Assembly (NCBI GenBank): GCA_003460745.1 | Contig: QTVU01000013.1 | Coordinates: 6,317-70,316 of the forward strand | Source: Firmicutes bacterium AM55-24TS | Lineage (GTDB): Bacteria > Bacillota > Clostridia > UBA1381 | DNA: 64,000 nucleotides | Direction: 5' to 3' | In this document: positions 26,400 to 36,259 of the stretch, piece by piece | Numbering within the stretch: position 1 is the stretch's first letter | Layout: each line of letters begins with the position of its first letter | Program-made: the position numbers and the translations under genes | The notes under the pieces: model-generated | The model's database searches: none | The model's input: the letters and a program-made list of their open reading frames with translations, nothing else | What the model was told of the DNA's origin: nothing

Positions 26400-27650
26400 T
26401 TGTATCAATATAAAACACTTTCAAACGGTATAAAAGTAGTTGCCGAAAAGATTGATTACCTAAAGTCAATCTCAATAGGAGTATGGGTAGGCAACGGCTC
26501 ACGATATGAAAATAAAGAAGTAAACGGAATTTCTCATTTTATCGAGCATATGCTTTTTAAGGGAACGAAAAATCGGTCGGCGGCACAAATTGCACACGAA
26601 ATAGATTCGGTCGGCGGTCAGCTTGACGCATTTACTTCGCGTGAATATACTTGTTTTTACACAAAAACACTTGATTCACATATTCCGATTGCGCTTGAAA
26701 TTCTTTCGGATATGCTTTATAATCCGAGTCTTTCACCTGATGATATGGCACTTGAAAGACAGGTTATAAAAGAAGAAATCCATATGTATGAAGACAGTCC
26801 GGAGGATCTTGTGTATGACCTTTCGTCATACGCCGCATGGGGCGACACACCTATGGGCAGAACGATTCTCGGCACATATGAAAGTCTTGACGGCATAACG
26901 CCGGATATAATGAGAAACTATATGAATAATCATTATACAAGTGCGAATACTATAATATCAGTATCAGGAAATTTTGACGATACGTTTTTTGAACTTCTTG
27001 AAAAGTATTTCGGTACAAAGAAAATGCCTGACACAAAACCGTATCTTCCCGACGCACCTTATATAAGCAAGAATAATATCGTAAAAGAAAAAGATATTGA
27101 ACAAGTCCAGCTTGTCGCAACATTCAAGGGCATTGATGTTATGGACGAATCGGTGTACAGTCTGCTTGTGTTTAACAACGTGTTCGGCAGCGGAATGTCG
27201 TCAAGATTGTTCCAAAACATACGCGAACAGCGTGGTTTGGTGTATTCGATAAGTGCGGGACACAGTGCGTATATCAATACGGGTGTATTTGATATTTCTG
27301 CCGGAATGAGTCCCGAGAGTCTTGGCGAAGTCGCACATCTTATTTCAAAAGAAATCAATACGATTAAACGCAATAAGCTGACATCGGCAGAAATCACAAA
27401 AGCAAAAGAACAGCTTAAAGGTAATTATATACTTTCAAGCGAAAGCACAGGCGCAAGAATGCAAGGCGCAGGTCGCTCATTGCTTTTGAATAAACCGATA
27501 TACACGCAGGAAGAAGCACTGAAAAAAATCGACGCAGTAAATGCCGATTCGGTTGCGGAAATAATAGACAGAGTTCTCGACAGTTCGACTATGTGTATTT
27601 CAGCAGTCGGACCTGTCAATAACGTTGAGAATCTGTTTGAACTCGATTAA
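26400..27650 (+). CDS. M16 family zinc peptidase (YmxG/MPP-like)
   Basis: A 416-residue insulinase-type protease. The inverted zinc motif HFIEHMLFKGT (HxxEH, about residues 46-50) is followed by the downstream Glu near EEIHMYEDSPEDL (about 123). The second, catalytically inactive half ends normally with the RGLVYSISA region near 280. Start is TTG 26400, 7 nt after AAAGGAG; there is no better ATG. Homologues process or degrade peptides in the cytoplasm. It flanks the phage module on the right. Confidence 0.9.
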   Translation: MYQYKTLSNGIKVVAEKIDYLKSISIGVWVGNGSRYENKEVNGISHFIEHMLFKGTKNRSAAQIAHEIDSVGGQLDAFTSREYTCFYTKTLDSHIPIALEILSDMLYNPSLSPDDMALERQVIKEEIHMYEDSPEDLVYDLSSYAAWGDTPMGRTILGTYESLDGITPDIMRNYMNNHYTSANTIISVSGNFDDTFFELLEKYFGTKKMPDTKPYLPDAPYISKNNIVKEKDIEQVQLVATFKGIDVMDESVYSLLVFNNVFGSGMSSRLFQNIREQRGLVYSISAGHSAYINTGVFDISAGMSPESLGEVAHLISKEINTIKRNKLTSAEITKAKEQLKGNYILSSESTGARMQGAGRSLLLNKPIYTQEEALKKIDAVNADSVAEIIDRVLDSSTMCISAVGPVNNVENLFELD

Positions 27651-27767
27651 ATAATGTATAAATATTAATTTATTATAAAATTTTAGCTAAAGCACTTGCA
27701 ATTTTATTGTATTTGTACTATGCTATAAATAAATGATATGCTATTTTTAGCAGAAAGGGTGAATATC

Positions 27768-28019
27768 ATGGAATTTAACGAAACAATGAAAATCAACCTT
27801 GAGTTTGATAAGGAAAAGGAAGTCAGAGAAATAGTTGCCAAAGTATATGAGGCACTGAAAATCAAAGGCTATGATCCTATCAGCCAAATAGTAGGATATA
27901 TCCTTTCAGGCGACCCGACCTACATAACAAGCTATAACGGTGCAAGAGGTCTGATTGTTAAAATAGAACGTGACGAACTATTAGAGGAGTTTGCAAAAAC
28001 ATATATTAAAACGCTTTAA
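27768..28019 (+). CDS. ireB: IreB family regulatory phosphoprotein
   Basis: 83 residues of the UPF0297/IreB family ([38 protein letters not shown]). In Enterococcus it is phosphorylated on Thr by the PASTA kinase IreK and affects cephalosporin tolerance; the conserved N-terminal Thr is present. The usual neighbours ruvX and yrzB are not here. Start ATG 27768 follows GAAAGGGTG. Confidence 0.93.
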   Translation: MEFNETMKINLEFDKEKEVREIVAKVYEALKIKGYDPISQIVGYILSGDPTYITSYNGARGLIVKIERDELLEEFAKTYIKTL

Positions 28020-28024
28020 TCAAA

Positions 28025-28055
28025 TAAAAGGTATTTTATACATACCTTTTATTTG
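28025..28055 (+). terminator. Terminator of ireB
   Basis: Stem AAAAGGTAT/ATACCTTTT with a 7-nt loop and ATTTG tail, 5 nt after the stop codon. Confidence 0.75.
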
Positions 28056-28060
28056 TACGC

Positions 28061-28088
28061 AAAAAATCCGTCAAATGACGGATTTTTT
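28061..28088. terminator. Bidirectional terminator between ireB and the HAD gene
   Basis: Perfect 13-bp inverted repeat AAAAAATCCGTCA/TGACGGATTTTTT with a 2-nt loop; A and T runs on both sides allow action in either direction. Confidence 0.85.
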
Positions 28089-28095
28089 AGTTTCA

Positions 28096-28883
28096 TCACA
28101 ATATTTTCTTTAATATCTGCATTACACCCTCATCATCATTTGACGGTGCGATGTATTTTGCAACTTTTTTAATTTCATCGTGTGCATTTTCCATGGCGTA
28201 ACTTTCGCCGCAATTTTGGAGCATTTCATAATCATTCATATAATCACCGAACGCAACACATTCTTCGGGCGAAATACCGTAAATTTCCTGAATAACCTTA
28301 ATTGCGTTGCCCTTATTTACATTTGCATTAATAACATCAACCCAACTTTCCGCCGATAAAACAGCTTTCAAATCACCGCTTATATCCGCGAGTTTGGGAA
28401 GTATATTATCCTTTGCTCTTTTGTGGCAGTAAAGCGCAAGATTTAAAATATTATCCTTGCCCACCACCGATTTTATATCATCAACAGTTTCCAAACGCAC
28501 ATTATATTGTGCGACATCGTTCATAACATATTCAGGCGGGTTTTCTATATAAGATGTCTTTTCGCACCCAAGCACAGGATAAATCCCTTTGTCCTCACTC
28601 ACCAAATCAAGCACTTCCAATGCCTTAGCGTCAGGAACGGGCATAATATGAATAACCTTGTCCTTTTCCATTATAATTCCGCCGTTTTCAGAAATAAAAA
28701 TCAATTTATCCTTAATCGGATTAAATATATTCAAAAGACTGTAATACTGCCTGCCGCTTGCGACAACAAATTTCACGTTGGGATGTGACTCAATCATTTC
28801 AAACAGACCTTTCGGCAAACGCAGTTACTGTCCAAAACAGTTCCGTCCATATCAAATGCAACAAGTTTTATTGATTTTTCCAC
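28096..28883 (-). pseudogene. Cof-type HAD phosphatase, frameshifted near the N-terminus
   Basis: The main frame (28818 back to 28096, 240 residues) has HAD motifs II-IV (VVASGRQY, Lys region, CVAFGDYMNDYEML) but lacks motif I. Motif I, KLVAFDMDGTVLDSN, is found in the neighbouring frame just upstream, behind AAAGGAGG and a GTG at 28883. Adding one base in the GTTT run near 28813-28816 joins both into a 262-residue protein (motif I then CVLPKGLF). Such enzymes dephosphorylate sugar or nucleotide phosphates. Without the correction the protein would have no catalytic Asp. Confidence 0.82.
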
Positions 28884-28937
28884 ACTAAAAAACCTCCTTT
28901 TGCTTATTATATACCGCAAAGGAGGTAATGTAAACAT

Positions 28938-29753
28938 TTATTTTTTGTCAGTCTTTTTTATTTTAATTATGTATTCCGTTCCCCATTCAAAAGAATTTTC
29001 TTCGATTCTTGCGTCTATGCCGCTTTTTTTCATCAAATCAACCGCACGTTTTACGGTGTTTTTGAATACTTTAACATCTTTTGCAGTTGTTATGCGAAGG
29101 TCATTGATAGGTTTCGGTTTCGGAATATTCATAGTGCGTACAAGTTCTTCTGCTTGTGTAACATTCATATTGTCACGGCAAATAAGTTTGACAGCCTCAA
29201 GCTGTTTTTCTTCATTGTTAAGCAACAGCAAAGCCCTCGCGTGACGTTCCGTAAGGTCGTAATCTCTTATTAATTTTTTCACAAGCGGAGGTAGTTTTAA
29301 TAATCGTATTTTGTTTGCAACCGATGCTTGACTTTTTCCGACTTTCAAAGCCAACTCCGTTTGTGTAAGTCCCTGTTCACGAATAAGACTTTTATAACTT
29401 TCCGCTATCTCAAAAAACGATAAATCCTCTCTCTGCAAATTTTCAAGTAAGGCCAAAATTGCAGATTTATCATTGTCAGCCTCAATTATAACCACCGGTA
29501 TTTCGTCAAGTCCCGCCATTTGTGCAGCACGAAAACGTCTTTCACCTGCTACAAGCTCGTATTCACCGCTGCGCCTGCGTACTGTTACCGGCTGAATTAA
29601 ACCGTATTCCATTATAGAATTTTTCAATTCCTCCATAGCTTGCGGTTCAAAATATTTTCTCGGCTGATTAGGATTTGGTGCTATCATATAAAGCGGAAGT
29701 GATACAATCCGCATTTTATCTTGTACCGTTGATTTTCTAAGGAAACTAATCAT
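28938..29753 (-). CDS. noc: Nucleoid occlusion protein Noc (ParB family)
   Basis: 271 residues of the ParB/Noc CTPase family: GERRFRAAQMAGL (CTP-binding box), ENLQREDLSFFEIAESY, and a helix-turn-helix (LTQTELALKVGKSQASVANKIRLL trimmed from about residues 130-155). It follows rsmG downstream, as in Bacillus rsmG-noc. No parA or second parB is in the window. A chromosome-partition ParB is the alternative; the rsmG neighbour and the N-terminal amphipathic MISFLRKS stretch, like Noc's membrane-targeting sequence, favour Noc. Confidence 0.82.
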   Translation of the reverse strand: MISFLRKSTVQDKMRIVSLPLYMIAPNPNQPRKYFEPQAMEELKNSIMEYGLIQPVTVRRRSGEYELVAGERRFRAAQMAGLDEIPVVIIEADNDKSAILALLENLQREDLSFFEIAESYKSLIREQGLTQTELALKVGKSQASVANKIRLLKLPPLVKKLIRDYDLTERHARALLLLNNEEKQLEAVKLICRDNMNVTQAEELVRTMNIPKPKPINDLRITTAKDVKVFKNTVKRAVDLMKKSGIDARIEENSFEWGTEYIIKIKKTDKK

Positions 29754-29834
29754 GGAAATTTCTCCTACGCTATTTTACATTATTTTACACTGAATGGTTA
29801 AAAAAATATACCCCACACACAATGTGAAATCACT

Positions 29835-30036
29835 ACTCTTTTAAATTCTTAATAAAATTAAGAATTTAAAAAGAGTAACCAGCGATAATGTTCGGCATTG
29901 ATGTTTACACTTGATGTAACAACATTATCGCTGTTTACCCTCGGTGGTGGAAGGTGTAAGACATTTTGGGGGTAGAACAAGGCCTTGGGGAAACCTTGTT
30001 AGAAATGTACCGTATTGATACTATCTGCCTTACATT
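29835..30036 (-). ncRNA. Structured leader or candidate non-coding RNA upstream of noc
   Basis: About 200 nt downstream of a strong promoter, with four hairpins on the minus strand in order: AAATGTA/TACATTT (30037-30003), AACAAGG/CCTTGTT (30000-29976), a perfect 13-bp stem CAGCGATAATGTT/AACATTATCGCTG (29933-29880), and an 18-bp AT-rich stem (29876-29835). No T run follows the last stem, so transcripts may continue into noc. I do not recognise 6S, RNase P, SRP, tmRNA or a known riboswitch. Confidence 0.45.
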
Positions 30037-30040
30037 TACT

Positions 30041-30068
30041 ATTATAGCATAATTTTTCCATATTGCAA
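30041..30068 (-). promoter_or_regulatory. Promoter of the noc leader
   Basis: Minus strand TTGCAA (30068-30063), 16-bp spacer, extended TGC-TATAAT (-10 at 30046-30041). It lies between rsmG and noc. Confidence 0.75.
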
Positions 30069-30112
30069 GTACTTTTTGCAATTATATTTCGACAATATTC
30101 AATTTAATTTTT

Positions 30113-30844
30113 TTATTTCACCAAATTGTAACAAGTTCCGATAGGAGTTTTTGTTGCAATACCCGGTTTTCTCGGATATTTAAGCGGAGTTTGTCCTACT
30201 TTTTTTATAACTATTATCTTGTGTTTCAATTCGGTGAACGGAATTTCCGCCTCAACAATGTCCTCAATCTGTCCGCCGAGTATTTTTATGGCACGTTTAG
30301 CGTCCTTTACCTCCTGCTCTGCCAACGGACCTTTCAAAGCAAGGAAGTAACCGCCTTGTTTCAAAAACGGAATACACCACTCCGAAAGCACAGTCAAATT
30401 AGCCACCGCACGCGACACAACGGTATCGAACTTACCTCTGTAATCTCTGTTTTTACCGCCGTCCTCCGCACGCGAATGGACAAATTCCACATCATTTATA
30501 TCAACCTTTTCACAAACGTCCTTTAAAAAGTTAATTCGCTTGTTAAGACTGTCAAGCAAAGTCAGCTTAATTTCAGGCTTTGCAATTTTCAGCACAAGTC
30601 CGGGGAAACCCGCACCTGTTCCGACGTCAATCACTTTGCCCTTGACATATCCCGTCTTTATTGCGGTCAGCGAGTCAAGAAAATGTTTTGTTACAATGCC
30701 CTCATCATCTGTTATCGCAGTAAGATTAATCTTTTCGTTCCACTCAACCAAAAGACGCGCATATTCCATAAGTTTATCAACTTGCACATCATCAAGCGGT
30801 ATATCAAGCTGTCTGCTTCCGTTTATAATTAAATCCTTCATCAT
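30113..30844 (-). CDS. rsmG: 16S rRNA (guanine527-N7)-methyltransferase RsmG
   Basis: 243 residues, full length. The SAM loop VIDVGTGAGFPGLVLK (about residues 70-85), LLDSLNKRINFL and the RAVANL motif (about 150) are the standard RsmG signatures. It methylates G527 of 16S rRNA; loss gives low-level streptomycin resistance. It precedes noc, with a separate promoter in the gap. ATG codons at 30844 and 30841 are equally possible. Confidence 0.95.
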   Translation of the reverse strand: MMKDLIINGSRQLDIPLDDVQVDKLMEYARLLVEWNEKINLTAITDDEGIVTKHFLDSLTAIKTGYVKGKVIDVGTGAGFPGLVLKIAKPEIKLTLLDSLNKRINFLKDVCEKVDINDVEFVHSRAEDGGKNRDYRGKFDTVVSRAVANLTVLSEWCIPFLKQGGYFLALKGPLAEQEVKDAKRAIKILGGQIEDIVEAEIPFTELKHKIIVIKKVGQTPLKYPRKPGIATKTPIGTCYNLVK

Positions 30845-30857
30845 TCACCTATCCATT

Positions 30858-31595
30858 TTATAAAGATTTCAGCCAAGGTATCATCGGCTCAACATAAATA
30901 GCCTGATAACCGAGTTCGTTCGGATGAGTACCGTCACCGTCAGGCTTACTTTCTGTTCCAAAATACAACTTACGCATATCATCGTCACGCACATTTACAC
31001 CTGTATCGGAATTATTTTTTGCATACAAATCAAGATACGAAACATCCCACTTGTCGCATACTTCTTTTATACGCTCATAATACGATTCAAAATCACCTTC
31101 GGCGTCATATGTAAACGGATCGTGTGTAATAACAAACCCTACTTTCGAGTTAGGAAAATCATTTCTAATTTCAAAAAACATTTTTTCCATACCGCCGGTC
31201 ATTGTGTTTTCATCAAAATCACCGCTGAAACCGTCTGTAATTTCTCCAAGTTCCGAATGGCCCCAAAAATCATTCAAACCGCCCTCGGCAATGATATATT
31301 CATAATCACCTTCAAGGTTATCGAGCATATCCGTAATATACGGTCTGTAACCGTCTGAATTTTCCGACCAATGCACATTGTCAGCAAGAGTAGCACCGCC
31401 CTTGCTGACATTTGTAACATTCATATTATATTGTTCCCCAATCAACTTGCCGTAACCGCCTTGCCAATTAGTGCCGTAACTGATACTGTCACCAATAAAC
31501 GCAATTCTTTTGCCGTCAAGCGGATTTTCACCTTTAAAACTGCACGACGTAACAGTCATAACAGCAGTTATCATTAGTGAAATTATTTTATCCAT
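30858..31595 (-). CDS. SGNH/GDSL hydrolase lipoprotein
   Basis: About 245 residues. A short lipoprotein signal with lipobox TVTSC ends at Cys18 or so, so the mature protein is membrane-anchored on the outside. SGNH blocks are clear: IAFIGDSISYG (Ser), AEGGLNDFWG (Asn block) and DGTHPNELG (Asp/His). Such proteins deacetylate polysaccharides or cleave esters. It follows glmM after 17 bp, suggesting co-transcription. Start ATG 31595 gives a proper signal peptide; the ribosome site is weak. Confidence 0.85.
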   Translation of the reverse strand: MDKIISLMITAVMTVTSCSFKGENPLDGKRIAFIGDSISYGTNWQGGYGKLIGEQYNMNVTNVSKGGATLADNVHWSENSDGYRPYITDMLDNLEGDYEYIIAEGGLNDFWGHSELGEITDGFSGDFDENTMTGGMEKMFFEIRNDFPNSKVGFVITHDPFTYDAEGDFESYYERIKEVCDKWDVSYLDLYAKNNSDTGVNVRDDDMRKLYFGTESKPDGDGTHPNELGYQAIYVEPMIPWLKSL

Positions 31596-31612
31596 ATTTC
31601 TTACAACCACTT

Positions 31613-32541
31613 TTATCCCAAGATTTTTTCAATAAGTTCTGCAAGTTCCTCAGCTTTCTTTGTGATGTATTCTTCGTCCTTACCCTCAATCATAACACGA
31701 ACAAGCGGTTCAGTACCCGAAGGTCTGATAAGGACTCTGCCCTCGCCGGCAAATTCATCTTCAAGAGCCTTGCAAGCCGCAGCTATTTCTTCATTTTCCA
31801 TATAACTGTTTTTATTTTCAAGTTTTACAACGGCATTTCTAAGCACTTGTGGCATAACCGTTACAATACTTGCCGCCTCAGACGCTTTCATACCTGTCTT
31901 TTTAAGTACCGATAAGAATTGCAAAGCACTTACAAGACCGTCACCTGTTGTGTTGTGGTCAAGGAAAATGATGTGACCGGATTGTTCACCGCCGATATTG
32001 TAACCCTTTGCAAGCATTTCTTCAAGTACATATCTGTCACCGACTTTTGTACGCGGAATATTTATACCGATTTTTTCACCTGCCATAAATAAGCCAAGAT
32101 TACTCATAACCGTTGCAACAAGAGTATTTTGCTTCAATGTACCGTTATCACGCATAAACTTTGCACAAGCCGCCATAATCTGGTCACCGTCAATAAGCTT
32201 GCCGTTTTCGTCCACAGCCAACATTCTGTCCGCGTCACCGTCAAAAGCTATACCGATGTCCGCACCGATTGAAGTAACGTAAGCCTGTAAACTTTCCATA
32301 TGAGTAGAACCGCACATATGGTTGATGTTTACACCGTCAGGAGTGTTGTGTATAGCCTCAACATTTGCACCAAGCTTGTTAAGAGCTTTGAAAGCGGTTT
32401 CATAACTTGCACCGTTTGCACAGTCAACAGCGATTTTCATACCATCAAGACGGCAGTCAATCGTAGAAACAGCAAACGCAACATAATCCTCAACAGCGTT
32501 GTGGTTAGCACTTACATAACCGACTTTGCCGTGAGTAGCAA
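31613..32541 (-). CDS. glmM: Phosphoglucosamine mutase GlmM, C-terminal part
   Basis: Carries the Mg loop (FDGDADRML), the sugar loop [10 protein letters not shown] and the phosphate loop [12 protein letters not shown]. In frame with conserved sequence back to about 32541 ([12 protein letters not shown]). The first ATG inside this frame is at 32440, so without correction a separate fragment would lack the active-site serine. See the N-terminal entry. Confidence 0.88.
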
Positions 32542-32961
32542 TTCTTCGATAGCCTTTTCACCAAGTATATAGCTTTCAATTTCATGTTCAATTCCGTCAC
32601 TTAGCTTGTATCCGTCACTGTTAAAGAACTTTATACCGTTGTATTCGCATGGATTGTGAGATGCAGAGATAACAACACCAGCATCAGCCTTGTAGTATCT
32701 TGTAAGATACGCAACAGCCGGTGTAGGAACTACACCCAAAGGAATAACCTTTGCGCCCATCGAACAAAGTCCGGCAGTAAGAGCCGCCTCAAGCATATCA
32801 CCTGATTTTCTTGTATCTTTACCAATAAGTATTCTCGGTCTTTTTGAAGAATGTTTTGTAAGCACATATGCACCGCTTTGACCTGTTTTAAAAGCCAATT
32901 CGGCAGTAAGGTCTTTGTTGGCGATACCTCTTATACCGTCCGTTCCAAATAGTTTTCCCAT
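32512..32961 (-). CDS. glmM: Phosphoglucosamine mutase GlmM, N-terminal part (frameshifted)
   Basis: Makes glucosamine-1-phosphate for UDP-GlcNAc and peptidoglycan; normally essential. This frame has the [12 protein letters not shown] start and the active-site serine loop [13 protein letters not shown] (about residue 100). The true reading leaves this frame at 32541-32543: adding one A to GAAGAA gives [11 protein letters not shown] and a 449-residue protein of normal size. The last codons of this frame (LLLTAKSVM) are therefore spurious. Because no other glmM is visible, a consensus error is more likely than a real mutation. Confidence 0.9.
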   Translation of the reverse strand: MGKLFGTDGIRGIANKDLTAELAFKTGQSGAYVLTKHSSKRPRILIGKDTRKSGDMLEAALTAGLCSMGAKVIPLGVVPTPAVAYLTRYYKADAGVVISASHNPCEYNGIKFFNSDGYKLSDGIEHEIESYILGEKAIEELLLTAKSVM

Positions 32962-32999
32962 TCTTAATTTCCTCCTAATTAAACTAATCCTATTATATT

Positions 33000-33028
33000 A
33001 TTATATAATAAAGATATACAAAAGTAAA
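33000..33028 (-). promoter_or_regulatory. Likely promoter of glmM
   Basis: Minus strand TTTACT (33028-33023), 17-bp spacer, TATAAT (33005-33000), 38 bp before the start codon. Confidence 0.55.
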
Positions 33029-33040
33029 CCGTTTTTTGAC

Positions 33041-33069
33041 AAAAAAAACTGCCGTTTAAAACAGCAGTT
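33041..33069 (-). terminator. Terminator of the HIT gene
   Basis: Minus-strand hairpin AACTGC...GCAGTT extended by G-U pairs, then eight T residues. Confidence 0.75.
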
Positions 33070-33108
33070 CTATGTCTCCGGTATTTTACCGACAGATTCA
33101 ATTTCTTA

Positions 33109-33444
33109 TTAAAGGTCAGTAAACTTCTTACCGCCCATAAGGTGAAAATGTAAATGCGGAACAGTCTGACCGCCGTCCTCGCCACAATTGTTTACAACTC
33201 TGTAACCGTTTTCGGCAAAGCCTAATTCAGACGCAATTTGCGGTATCTTTTCCCATATAGCCGCAACATACTTTACGTTTTCTGCATTAATTTCATTCGC
33301 ACTTGCAATGTGACACTTAGGCACAATAACAATGTGCTCCGGTGCTTGCGGATTGATGTCACGGAATGCTAACATCATATCATCTTCATATACTTTGTTT
33401 GACGGAATTTCTCCGTCAATTATTTTGCAGAATAAACAATCCAT
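33109..33444 (-). CDS. HIT family nucleotide-binding protein (HinT-like)
   Basis: 111 residues of the histidine triad family: CLFCKIIDGEIPS at the N-terminus and HLHFHLMGG (HxHxHxx) at the C-terminus. HinT enzymes hydrolyse adenosine phosphoramidates. Start ATG 33444 has AAAGGAGTG 7 nt upstream; the longer in-frame reading starts within a dispersed repeat. Located between alaS and glmM on the same strand. Confidence 0.93.
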   Translation of the reverse strand: MDCLFCKIIDGEIPSNKVYEDDMMLAFRDINPQAPEHIVIVPKCHIASANEINAENVKYVAAIWEKIPQIASELGFAENGYRVVNNCGEDGGQTVPHLHFHLMGGKKFTDL

Positions 33445-33474
33445 TTTATTCACTCCTTTGTATTTTACACCATC

Positions 33475-33530
33475 CCTCAGCCGGCTTTGCCGACAGCTTC
33501 CTTCCACGGAAGCCTTTTCGGTGCGGTGGC
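33475..33530. repeat. Partial copy of a dispersed palindromic repeat
   Basis: CCCTCAG, GCCGACAG and the GGTGGC-type edge match, in degenerate form, the repeat family at 41.2, 41.5, 42.9 and 43.1 kb. It fills the gap between alaS and the HIT gene. Confidence 0.6.
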
Positions 33531-33533
33531 TAA

Positions 33534-36173
33534 TTACTTAATCTGTTCCGCAACGATTTCGTCAACCTTAGCCAACGCGTCATCAATCTTGCTCGCGTCA
33601 CTGCCGCCGCCTTGCGCCATATCAGGCTTACCGCCGCCGCGGCCGCCTGCAACAGCCGTAATATCCTTAATAATCTTACCGCAATGAACGCCCAGCTTAA
33701 CAGCCTCCTTTGACGCCATAGCAACAAACGTAATCTTACCGTCAGTTTCAGCACCCATAACAGCAACACTGTTCGGAACTTCCGCCTTAATCTTATCAGC
33801 CATAGACTTCATTTCATCAGCACCCATACCGTCAACCTGTGCGGTAATCAAGCTGATTTCGCCGATATGCTTAATACCTGTCATAATGTTGTTTGCCTTT
33901 GCGGCAGCCATTTTTTCCTTAAACGAATCAACAGCCTTTTCAAGCTCACGGCACTGTGCCATAACGCTTTCAGCCTTGTGATCAATTTCATTAATTTGAT
34001 TAATCTTTAACGCAGCCGCAGTCTTTTCAATAAGTCTGTCACTGTTATTGATATATTCAAGCACACCCTTACCAGTCACAGCCTCAATACGTCTTACACC
34101 TGCCGCAACACCGCTTTCAGAAATAATCTTAAACAAACCGCATTGAGCAGTATTTGTAAGGTGAGTACCGCCACAGAATTCAACACTGTAATCGCCGACA
34201 GAAACAACTCTTACAACATCACCGTACTTTTCTCCGAACAATGCAATAGCGCCAAGCTTTTTAGCTTCTTCAATCGGCAATTCCTGTACAGTCACGTCAA
34301 TGCTTTCAAGAATTTTCTCATTAACAATATCTTCAGCCTGTTTGATCTGTTCAGTTGTCATAGCCTCAAAGTGAGAGAAGTCAAAACGAAGTCTGTCACT
34401 TTCAACAAGCGAACCTGCTTGCGCAACGTGTGAACCAAGTACATCACGAAGTGCCTTGTCAAGAATATGAGTTGCAGTATGGTTACGGCAAACGTCTGTT
34501 CTGTGAACCTTGTCAACAGACATTGTAACTGTATCGCCAACCTTAATCGGTGTAAGCTGAACTTCTGTTTCGTGAAGATAATAACCGTCCTCTGTCTTTG
34601 TTGTATTAACAACATTTGCAGCCTTACCGTTTATTGTGATAGTACCTATGTCACCTACCTGACCGCCCATTTCAGCATAGAAAGGAGTTTTATCTGTAAC
34701 GATAAATCCCTTTTGATTTTCGATTATTGTATCACAAATGCCCTCGTCCTCAACAACAATGCCGACAACTTTTGCATCTGTTTCAAGTGTATCGTAACCG
34801 ACAAATACAGTCGGCTCTGCATTTTCAAATTCAAATTTTTCGTTACCGTCCCAGCTTGAACCTTCTGCACGAGCATCTCTTGCATTATCCTTTTGTTCCT
34901 GCATAGCTTTGTTAAAGCCGTCAACATCAACTTCAAGACCTTTTTCTTCAGCCATTTCTATTGTAAGGTCAACAGGAAAACCATATGTGTCGTGAAGTTT
35001 AAATGCCTCTTTACCGGTAAGCTCTTTTCTGCCCTCTTTTTGAGCTGCCTCAATATATCCGTTAAGTACGTTAAGACCGTTGTCGATTGTAGCGTCAAAG
35101 CGTTCTTCTTCTTTCTTGATTATGTTTCTGATATAATCTCTCTTTTCATCAAGTTCCGGATAAGCACCCTTTGAACATTCAATTACAGTATCTGCAACTT
35201 CAAACAAGAACTGCTTGTTTATACCAAGTAATTTGCCATGTCTTGCGGCACGTCTTAAAAGACGGCGAAGAACGTAACCTCTGCCCTCGTTTGACGGAAT
35301 AACACCGTCCGAAACCATCATAACCGTACTTCTGATATGGTCGGTTATAACTCTTAGAGAAACGTCTTTTTTATCGTCCTTTTTATATTCAATATTTGCG
35401 ATACGGCAAATATGTTTCATAACGTCTTGAACAGTGTCAATCTCAAAAAGATTGTCAACACCTTGCATAACAACGGCAAGTCTTTCAAGACCCATACCCG
35501 TATCAATGTTAGGGTTCGGTAAACGGTTATAGTTGCCGTCCTCGTCCTTGTCGAACTGCGTAAATACAAGGTTCCAAACTTCCATAAATCTGTCACATTC
35601 ACAGCCGACACCGCAGCCCGGCTCACCGCAGCCGTATTCTTCGCCGCGGTCAAAATATATTTCCGAACAAGGACCGCAAGGACCTGTACCGTGTTCCCAG
35701 AAGTTGTCCTCTTTACCAAGCTTAACGATGTGAGCAGGGTCAACGCCAACTTCATTTACCCAAATATCTCTTGCCTCGTCATCTTCTTCATACACTGAAA
35801 TCCAAAGACGTTCCTGCGGAATTTCCATAACCTTAGTGAAGAATTCCCACGCCCAAGCAGTTGCCTCTTTTTTAAAGTAATCTCCGAAAGAGAAGTTACC
35901 GAGCATTTCAAAGAAAGTGCCGTGACGTGCAGTCTTACCGACATTTTCAATATCACCTGTTCTGATACATTTCTGACAAGTCGTAACTCGTCTTTTAGGT
36001 GCTGTTTCAGGGTTTTGGAACCAAGGTTTCATCGGTGCCATACCCGAATTTATAAGTAACAAACTTGCGTCATTCTTCGGTATAAGCGGAAAACTTCCAA
36101 GTCTTAAACAACCTTTTGATTCAAAAAAGCTAAGAAACTTTTCACGAATCTCATTTACGCCCATTGATTTCAT
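33534..36173 (-). CDS. alaS: Alanyl-tRNA synthetase
   Basis: 879 residues, full length. Catalytic core with FFEMLGNFSFGDYFK, the editing domain with NHTATHIL and CGGTHL zinc motifs (about 560-670), and a C-terminal DHHA1 domain ending in the Gly-rich GGRGGGKPDMAQGGG. Start ATG 36173 (MKSMGVNEIREKF) has AGGAG about 12 nt upstream. No T-box is visible in the short upstream gap, so regulation may not be by uncharged tRNA. Confidence 0.96.
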   Translation of the reverse strand: MKSMGVNEIREKFLSFFESKGCLRLGSFPLIPKNDASLLLINSGMAPMKPWFQNPETAPKRRVTTCQKCIRTGDIENVGKTARHGTFFEMLGNFSFGDYFKKEATAWAWEFFTKVMEIPQERLWISVYEEDDEARDIWVNEVGVDPAHIVKLGKEDNFWEHGTGPCGPCSEIYFDRGEEYGCGEPGCGVGCECDRFMEVWNLVFTQFDKDEDGNYNRLPNPNIDTGMGLERLAVVMQGVDNLFEIDTVQDVMKHICRIANIEYKKDDKKDVSLRVITDHIRSTVMMVSDGVIPSNEGRGYVLRRLLRRAARHGKLLGINKQFLFEVADTVIECSKGAYPELDEKRDYIRNIIKKEEERFDATIDNGLNVLNGYIEAAQKEGRKELTGKEAFKLHDTYGFPVDLTIEMAEEKGLEVDVDGFNKAMQEQKDNARDARAEGSSWDGNEKFEFENAEPTVFVGYDTLETDAKVVGIVVEDEGICDTIIENQKGFIVTDKTPFYAEMGGQVGDIGTITINGKAANVVNTTKTEDGYYLHETEVQLTPIKVGDTVTMSVDKVHRTDVCRNHTATHILDKALRDVLGSHVAQAGSLVESDRLRFDFSHFEAMTTEQIKQAEDIVNEKILESIDVTVQELPIEEAKKLGAIALFGEKYGDVVRVVSVGDYSVEFCGGTHLTNTAQCGLFKIISESGVAAGVRRIEAVTGKGVLEYINNSDRLIEKTAAALKINQINEIDHKAESVMAQCRELEKAVDSFKEKMAAAKANNIMTGIKHIGEISLITAQVDGMGADEMKSMADKIKAEVPNSVAVMGAETDGKITFVAMASKEAVKLGVHCGKIIKDITAVAGGRGGGKPDMAQGGGSDASKIDDALAKVDEIVAEQIK

Positions 36174-36259
36174 AATTTATCTATTCTCCTTTGTTTTTAT
36201 ACTGACTTATCTTATTTATTATATAAAATATCCTGTGCTATGTCAAGCTGAATACAACA

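Noticed and set aside
12117..26400. Attachment-site direct repeats flanking the phage module
   Set aside because: I compared the two edges by eye and found no shared repeat longer than short AT-rich words; the 12190 inverted repeat has no partner on the right.
29835..30036. 6S, RNase P, SRP or tmRNA gene
   Set aside because: The conserved core words of these RNAs are not present, so the region is reported only as an unassigned structured leader.
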